Shown here piece by piece: positions 5,577 through 9,009 of a stretch of 9,009 nucleotides of DNA; the stretch's first letter is position 1; each line of letters begins with the position of its first letter. A program made the position numbers and the translations under genes. Source of the stretch: an uncultured Prevotella sp. (GTDB lineage Bacteria > Bacteroidota > Bacteroidia > Bacteroidales > Bacteroidaceae); the NCBI GenBank assembly GCA_938018155.1, contig CALIIG010000252.1, positions 1 through 9,009 of the forward strand, in the 5' to 3' direction. The notes below the pieces were generated by a model. The model did no database searches and was not told where the DNA came from. It saw only the letters and a program-made list of their open reading frames with translations.

Positions 5577-6194
5577 ATGCGCAAGTTACGAACCATAGAG
5601 ATGAAGCGGCTGTCGTTAGACGAGTTCAAGGAGGCCGAAAAGCTGCCGCTTATAGTGGTATTAGACGATGTAAGATCGTTGTATAACGTGGGCAGTGTCT
5701 TCCGTTGCGGCGATGCTTTTCGTATTGAAGGCGTCTACCTTTGCGGCATAACGGCCTGCCCCCCCAATGCTGAAATTCATAAAACAGCCCTTGGAGGTGA
5801 AGATTCGGTGGCGTGGCGATACTTCGAAAACACTGAAGACGCTGTGCAACAACTTCATAACGACGGCTACTTTGTGTACAGCATTGAGCAGGTTGAGGGT
5901 GCAACGAAACTTCAAAACTTAAACGAAAGCATAAATCTTTCATCGGACAATAACAGGCAAAACGATGGTTTGACAACAGAGCAATCGCGTGAAAGCATCT
6001 CACCTACAACTTATGGGCATCCCCACTACGCTGTTATCCTCGGCAATGAAGTTAAGGGAGTAAAGCAAACGGTGGTGGATATGTGTGACGGTTGCCTCGA
6101 AATTCCGCAGTTCGGCACCAAGCATAGTCTGAACGTTTCAACCACAGCGGGCATCGTTATGTGGGAATTCTGCAAGGCTCTTGCGCTGAAATAA
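5577..6194 (+). CDS. TrmH/SpoU-family RNA 2'-O-methyltransferase with a polar insertion
   Basis: This SPOUT-class (trefoil-knot) enzyme has 205 residues and should methylate a ribose 2'-O in tRNA or rRNA using S-adenosylmethionine. Motif 1 is LDDVRSLYNVGSVFR (29-43), with Asn37 and catalytic-type Arg43. Motif 2 is AVILGNEVKGV (152-162). Motif 3 is LEIPQFGTKHSLNVSTTAGI (174-193), with Asn186. Between strand YFVYSIEQVEGATKL and motif 2 there is a 37-residue polar, Ser/Asn/Gln-rich stretch (112-148) where relatives have a short loop. This explains the length above the usual 170-180. The knot motifs are undisturbed, so activity is likely retained. Relatives begin with a similar MRKL sequence, supporting the ATG at 5577. 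The gene is 8 bases after sufE and ends before a strong terminator. The modified nucleotide cannot be told. Confidence 0.92.
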   Translation: MRKLRTIEMKRLSLDEFKEAEKLPLIVVLDDVRSLYNVGSVFRCGDAFRIEGVYLCGITACPPNAEIHKTALGGEDSVAWRYFENTEDAVQQLHNDGYFVYSIEQVEGATKLQNLNESINLSSDNNRQNDGLTTEQSRESISPTTYGHPHYAVILGNEVKGVKQTVVDMCDGCLEIPQFGTKHSLNVSTTAGIVMWEFCKALALK

Positions 6195-6210
6195 GCTGCG
6201 ACAACAGCAT

Positions 6211-6257
6211 ACAAACGGCCCCTTTTCGTTGTGAAGAGGGGCCGTTTGTTGTATATT
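6211..6257 (+). terminator. Strong rho-independent terminator after the methyltransferase gene
   Basis: A 17-bp stem (6211-6227 with 6233-6249, one G-U pair) closes a 5-base GTTGT loop and contains ACGGCCCC/GGGGCCGT. It is followed by TGTATATTTTTT. It lies 17 bases after the stop codon and ends the sufE-methyltransferase transcript. Confidence 0.9.
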
Positions 6258-6315
6258 TTTTAATCTCTGCCATCATTTTTCTGCCTCGAAAATGTTTTTA
6301 TCCATATACATTTAT

Positions 6316-6323
6316 TATATTTG
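6316..6323 (+). promoter_or_regulatory. Candidate promoter -7 box for the lipoprotein gene
   Basis: TATATTTG matches TAnnTTTG, 94 bases before the ATG at 6418. The -33 region (about 6292-6298) is T-rich but not a clean TTTG. It would give a leader of about 85-90 bases, long compared with other genes here. No strong secondary structure is evident in that leader. Confidence 0.4.
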
Positions 6324-6417
6324 TAGCTGACTAACAGCCTGTTGTTGCATTACAAACGTAGCGTAAGGCATGACTGTTTGGCCTGAAATGATGTGATAAC
6401 CTAATTGACAAAAGCTT

Positions 6418-7077
6418 ATGAAAACGGGAAAAATCAGGAAACCAATCGTTGTTGTTGCGTTGTTTTTAAGTGCATTTTTTGTGCTGTCGCTGACAGAATC
6501 GTGCAGCAATTCAGACGACGACAAAGCTACAAAAGAGGTTGTTGTGGCTAAGGCAACGATTAACGGGCAGGCTTATTCGAGCGTATATCATGTGCCTGTC
6601 AACACTGATTACTATGACGATATGCTCAATATGTTTGTCAAACCCAAGCTTATTGCGGTGTTTTTCCAATTATCTCCCACGAACAGGCAAGGCAAAAGCT
6701 ATGACGTTGTATTCCATTTGTTGCCCGATGCCAACTATAAAATAGGAGCGACAAAGAAGTATCATGTTAGCTTTTGTAATGCCGTAGAAACCCAAACGCT
6801 TAACAAACAGGTTGCGGAAGCGGGCAAAACGGCACCCCAAGGCGAAGCTATGACCTCGTTCCTTTTGCAGCATGGGGTGAGAGACGGCGTGGCAATAGTG
6901 CGTGAGCATGGCAGCAAGGATGCGTTTCAATCGCTGGAAGGCGATATAGAACTTACGCGGGCGGCAGGCAACGGCAACGTATGTGTGGGCAGTTTCAGGT
7001 TGAAAAACCGTGAGGGTACCGGCATAACTCCTTACAATATGAATTGTAACTTCAAGATTAACTTCTTGCAACAATAA
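6418..7077 (+). CDS. Putative surface lipoprotein of unknown function
   Basis: I do not recognise the family of this 219-residue protein. Residues 1-28 form a signal peptide (basic MKTGKIRK, hydrophobic VVVALFLSAFFVLSL) ending in TESC, a loose lipobox, so Cys29 would be the acylated residue. The tail right after it, CSNSDDD, has the acidic character of the Bacteroidota lipoprotein export signal that sends lipoproteins to the cell surface. The mature region is beta-rich with no catalytic motif, for example AKATINGQAYSSV, VFHLLPDANYKIG and CVGSFRLKNREG; internal cysteines are few. The opening 'TINGQ.Y' pattern recalls small Bacteroidales lipoproteins with Ig-like or lipocalin-like folds, but this is only a resemblance. 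It appears monocistronic, with a terminator upstream and a 22-bp repeat array starting 6 bases after its stop. Lipoprotein nature fairly sure; function unknown. Confidence 0.75.
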   Translation: MKTGKIRKPIVVVALFLSAFFVLSLTESCSNSDDDKATKEVVVAKATINGQAYSSVYHVPVNTDYYDDMLNMFVKPKLIAVFFQLSPTNRQGKSYDVVFHLLPDANYKIGATKKYHVSFCNAVETQTLNKQVAEAGKTAPQGEAMTSFLLQHGVRDGVAIVREHGSKDAFQSLEGDIELTRAAGNGNVCVGSFRLKNREGTGITPYNMNCNFKINFLQQ

Positions 7078-7083
7078 GCCCAA

Positions 7084-7149
7084 ACGCTTACAAACCGCAG
7101 CAGCAATGCTTGTAAACTGCGCCGATAACGCTTAACGAACATCGTTGCA
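7084..7149 (+). repeat. Three-copy diverged tandem repeat, period 22 bp
   Basis: Units at 7084-7105, 7106-7127 and 7128-7149 begin ACGCTTACAAAC, ATGCTTGTAAAC and ACGCTTAACGAA. Unit 1 matches units 2 and 3 at 13 of 22 positions each, and most unit 1/2 differences are transitions. Units 1 and 2 share a TTRYAA palindromic core. The array begins 6 bases after the lipoprotein stop codon and lies before the tRNA-Gln terminator. Identity is modest, so this is less certain than the arrays at 809 and 4977. Confidence 0.5.
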
Positions 7150-7182
7150 CCACCTGTCTGCTCAAATAAAACATCACAAAAC

Positions 7183-7223
7183 AAAAGCCCGCAAGCATGT
7201 AAACATACTGCTTGCGGGCTTTT
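7183..7223 (-). terminator. Rho-independent terminator of tRNA-Gln (possibly bidirectional)
   Basis: A 15-bp stem (7183-7197 with 7209-7223, AAAAGCCCGCAAG/CTTGCGGGCTTTT plus two inner pairs) closes an 11-base loop. On the minus strand it is followed by a T-rich GTTTTGTG tract just past tRNA-Gln. On the plus strand it ends in TTTT, so it may also stop readthrough from the convergent lipoprotein gene. Confidence 0.85.
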
Positions 7224-7227
7224 ATCG

Positions 7228-7298
7228 TTGTCCCAGGCGGATTCGAACCACCACTGACAGAACCAAAAACTGTAGTGCTACCATTACACCATAGGACA
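7228..7298 (-). tRNA. tRNA-Gln (anticodon UUG)
   Basis: This 71-base tRNA decodes CAA (and CAG by wobble). The acceptor stem is TGTCCTA/TGGGACA, starting with U1-A72 as is typical of glutamine tRNAs, with discriminator A and no encoded CCA. The D stem is GTGT/GCAC, the anticodon loop TTTTGGT gives TTG, and the T arm is GGTGG-TTCGAAT-CCGCC. The innermost anticodon-stem pair (31-39) is a T-T mismatch. It has its own promoter (7316-7347) and terminator (7183-7223). Confidence 0.93.
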
Positions 7299-7315
7299 AA
7301 CTTTATTTTGCGGTG

Positions 7316-7347
7316 CAAAGGTAAGTCTTTTTTAAACGCCTGCCAAA
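7316..7347 (-). promoter_or_regulatory. Promoter of tRNA-Gln (complete -33/-7 pair)
   Basis: On the minus strand TTTG (7347-7344), a 20-base spacer, then TACCTTTG (7323-7316) form a textbook Bacteroidota primary-sigma promoter. The -7 box ends 18 bases before the mature tRNA 5' end. It is the clearest promoter in the window. Confidence 0.75.
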
Positions 7348-7407
7348 TTTTTACAAATGTTTCTGTAATATGGGCATAGTTATAGTGCCTGAATGGTGGC
7401 GTTGTAT

Positions 7408-8160
7408 TTACTTCGGCGAGTAAACGGCGCGTATGGTAATGCTGGCCTTCTTCTCTTTATCGCTTGTATTGAAGGTCCCGCCCCAACTATAATCTTCGCT
7501 ACTGTTCAGACCGACGATCTGAAAAACACCCATTGTTGACGACTGCAGGCTGCCAACGCTGGCATTACAGCCTTCGGCGATGGTCTCGGCACGTTTATAA
7601 GCATCGATGCTGGCGGCGTGAAGCAGTTGCATTTTCAGGTCGTCGAGTTTGGTATAATAATATAACGGGTCGTCGCTGCTGAAGTTTACGTCGCGACTGT
7701 ACAGTGCCGATATTTTTTGATAAGCACGTTCAACGATTGGCAAATTGCGCGAAGTGACGGTAATTTGTTGCGAAACCAAATAACCATCGTTTAGCTCAAC
7801 GTACCGCTCAGTTTGCGAATCGTACACACTTTTGGTTTGTGCCTCAATGCTTACACTGTTGCTTGATATGGCCGAATCGGGGATATTACTTCCGCTTAAG
7901 TATTGTCTTACCAGCCTGTTTGAGCGGTTAAACTCGGCGTAAGCATCGTTTTTCGAATAGGCTTTGCCCGATACGGTGATGTTCCACACAATCAAATCGC
8001 TCGTGATTTGCTTTTCGGCCATTCCCGTTACCTTAATTTTGTTTTCCCCCTGACGGAAGTTTCGCAGGCCGTGTCCTATCTGCCAGCAGCCCGCTACTGC
8101 TGCAATGCTCACTACAACAACGAGCAGAGCTTTGATGATTTCTTTCTGATCGATTTTCAT
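7408..8160 (-). CDS. SIMPL domain-containing protein (DUF541), membrane- or lipid-anchored
   Basis: This 250-residue envelope protein has a single SIMPL/DUF541 domain, as in E. coli YggE and mouse SIMPL. The biochemical role of bacterial members is poorly defined; YggE is linked to oxidative stress. Residues 9-27 are hydrophobic. The end of this segment, VAGC (22-25), would also fit a lipobox, so it may be a transmembrane anchor or a lipoprotein. The SIMPL domain starts at IKVTGMAEKQITSDLIVWNITVSG and ends at KKASITIRAVYSPK, with YLVSQQITVTS and a DAYKRAETIAEG helix between, all typical. I chose the ATG at 8158-8160 because it lies one base after the stop of the upstream gene (TAA-A-ATG), a coupled arrangement. 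An earlier in-frame start at 8211 would overlap that gene and disrupt the N-terminus. Confidence 0.9.
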   Translation of the reverse strand: MKIDQKEIIKALLVVVVSIAAVAGCWQIGHGLRNFRQGENKIKVTGMAEKQITSDLIVWNITVSGKAYSKNDAYAEFNRSNRLVRQYLSGSNIPDSAISSNSVSIEAQTKSVYDSQTERYVELNDGYLVSQQITVTSRNLPIVERAYQKISALYSRDVNFSSDDPLYYYTKLDDLKMQLLHAASIDAYKRAETIAEGCNASVGSLQSSTMGVFQIVGLNSSEDYSWGGTFNTSDKEKKASITIRAVYSPK

Positions 8161-8161
8161 T

Positions 8162-8878
8162 TTATTTACCAAATGCTTGTCGTTCCAACTGAAGTACGCG
8201 TGTAATCTCAAAGTAAATATCGGACTCTTCCCAGTATTGGCTTTTCTCGTTGAGGTGAATAATGTCGCATGGCACCTTATTTTTTCCGACGTTAACGAGC
8301 GACTGCCCCTTTATTTTCCATATATCGAGGTAATAATTAATGAAGCTGTATTCGTCGCCTACGCTGGTAACGTAGAACGGCTCTTCAGCCGTCCCGCGCC
8401 CTGTTGAGGCAATAGTGTTGTACACACGCATGGCAACGCGCAGGTAATATCGGGCTTTAGACTGAAGCTCTGCCGAGTCGGCAGGGTTCGAATCCAGCAT
8501 TTTGAACAGCACAGCAGCCTTACCCGTCAGGGCTTCAACGTTCAGAGGGTTCCTGGCCAGTGCCTTATCGGCTAACCCGATAGCGGCAGAAGAACCGGCC
8601 TGTAGCGAGTCGTTCATGTGCATTACGTCAAGTGCTTCGCCCCCTCGGCTGATGTATGTCTGTCCGTAAAGGGCCAGCACGCGCTGGCTCATGGTCAGCG
8701 TGGTGTCGAGTTTGGGTAGTATGAGGCGTGCCACAAGCGCCTTTACGCTGTCGGGATGTGCCTTGGCTACCTTTTCAATCTGGTTCCAATTAACGGGTGT
8801 AATTTTACGTTCGTCCTGAGCCTGTACAATAACGGGGAGCAGGATTAAGAAGAAAATTAATAGTTTTTTTCTCATCAT
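8162..8878 (-). CDS. DUF4919 domain-containing exported protein
   Basis: DUF4919 is a Bacteroidota family of unknown function. The 238-residue product has a signal peptide (MMRKKLLIFFLILLPVIVQA, cleavage before QDE), so it is periplasmic or outer-membrane associated. The family pattern is visible: LDTTLTMSQRVLALYGQTY near 57-75, a TPR-like helical segment with ALARNPLNVEALTGKAAVLFKML, then the conserved end with G-x-G-T-A-E-E-P-F-Y-V-T-S-V-G-D-E-Y, a GQSL, a C-D-I-I and IYFEI. Two adjacent ATGs (8878 and 8875) are equally good. A start at 8929 is rejected because it lies upstream of the candidate promoter and would bury the signal peptide. It is the first gene of an operon with the SIMPL gene, whose ATG follows one base after its stop. 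Confidence 0.88.
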   Translation of the reverse strand: MMRKKLLIFFLILLPVIVQAQDERKITPVNWNQIEKVAKAHPDSVKALVARLILPKLDTTLTMSQRVLALYGQTYISRGGEALDVMHMNDSLQAGSSAAIGLADKALARNPLNVEALTGKAAVLFKMLDSNPADSAELQSKARYYLRVAMRVYNTIASTGRGTAEEPFYVTSVGDEYSFINYYLDIWKIKGQSLVNVGKNKVPCDIIHLNEKSQYWEESDIYFEITRVLQLERQAFGK

Positions 8879-8906
8879 AATCTGCCTGATTAATGGTTTT
8901 CGGTGG

Positions 8907-8914
8907 TAAAGATA
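8907..8914 (-). promoter_or_regulatory. Candidate promoter -7 box for the DUF4919-SIMPL operon
   Basis: TATCTTTA on the minus strand differs at one position from TAnnTTTG and is 28 bases before the first ATG of the DUF4919 gene. No clear -33 TTTG is seen. Confidence 0.35.
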
Positions 8915-8985
8915 AAGTATATTCTTCAATATAACGGCACAATGGCCATATTTTTTTGATGTATCGCTTATATTATATTGTAATC

Positions 8986-9009
8986 ATGGCAGTAGGTTTA
9001 TGGGCTTAC
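8986..9009 (+). CDS. Possible 5' end of a plus-strand gene (cut by the window end)
   Basis: ATG at 8986 opens a frame of eight codons (MAVGLWAY) that runs off the window. The preceding bases are A/T-rich, with TTATATTG just upstream resembling a damaged -7 box, and the neighbour is divergent, leaving a plausible promoter region. The stretch is too short to judge coding potential or family. Confidence 0.3.

Noticed and set aside
7078..7407. A protein-coding frame across tRNA-Gln
   Set aside because: The minus-strand frame (7088-7318) runs through a clear tRNA, its terminator and its promoter, so it is not a gene.

Overview
The window looks like a chromosomal housekeeping stretch from a member of the Bacteroidales, most likely Prevotella or a close relative. 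The evidence is consistent. Putative promoters carry the Bacteroidota -7 box TAnnTTTG (for example TAACTTTG, TACCTTTG) rather than TATAAT. Clear Shine-Dalgarno sequences are largely missing. There is a DUF4919 protein and a lipoprotein whose acylated Cys is followed by an acidic SDDD stretch. Both tRNAs lack an encoded CCA. Genus assignment is inference.

Layout, left to right. An outer-membrane beta-barrel protein (minus) is followed by a long gene-free gap holding a 22-23 bp palindromic tandem repeat, a terminator and tRNA-Arg(CCU) (minus). After an A/T-only repeat region come trpS (minus) and a membrane-anchored papain-like (C1) peptidase (minus). The strand then switches through a divergent promoter region to a plus-strand group: a U32-family protein (TrhP-like RNA hydroxylation family), SufE, and a TrmH/SpoU-family RNA methyltransferase ending in a strong terminator. 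Next are a surface-type lipoprotein of unknown function (plus), tRNA-Gln(UUG) with its own promoter and terminator (minus), and a tightly coupled two-gene envelope operon of DUF4919 protein then SIMPL-domain protein (minus). The last 24 bases may begin another plus-strand gene.

Functionally, the centre groups translation-related genes: trpS, two tRNAs, and two probable RNA-modification enzymes flanking sufE. SufE supplies sulfur for Fe-S assembly, and U32 proteins of this type are Fe-S enzymes, so the U32-sufE-methyltransferase grouping is sensible though not proven to be one transcript. The remaining genes are envelope proteins.

I found no defence system, transposase, CRISPR array or obvious new gene system. 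The most unusual signal is non-coding. Three separate short arrays, at 809-887, 4977-5042 and 7084-7149, each repeat with a period of 22 (or 22-23) bp although their units differ. Two of them begin within 7 bases of a stop codon. A fourth A/T-only repeat forms a perfect 23-bp inverted repeat that includes the trpS stop codon.
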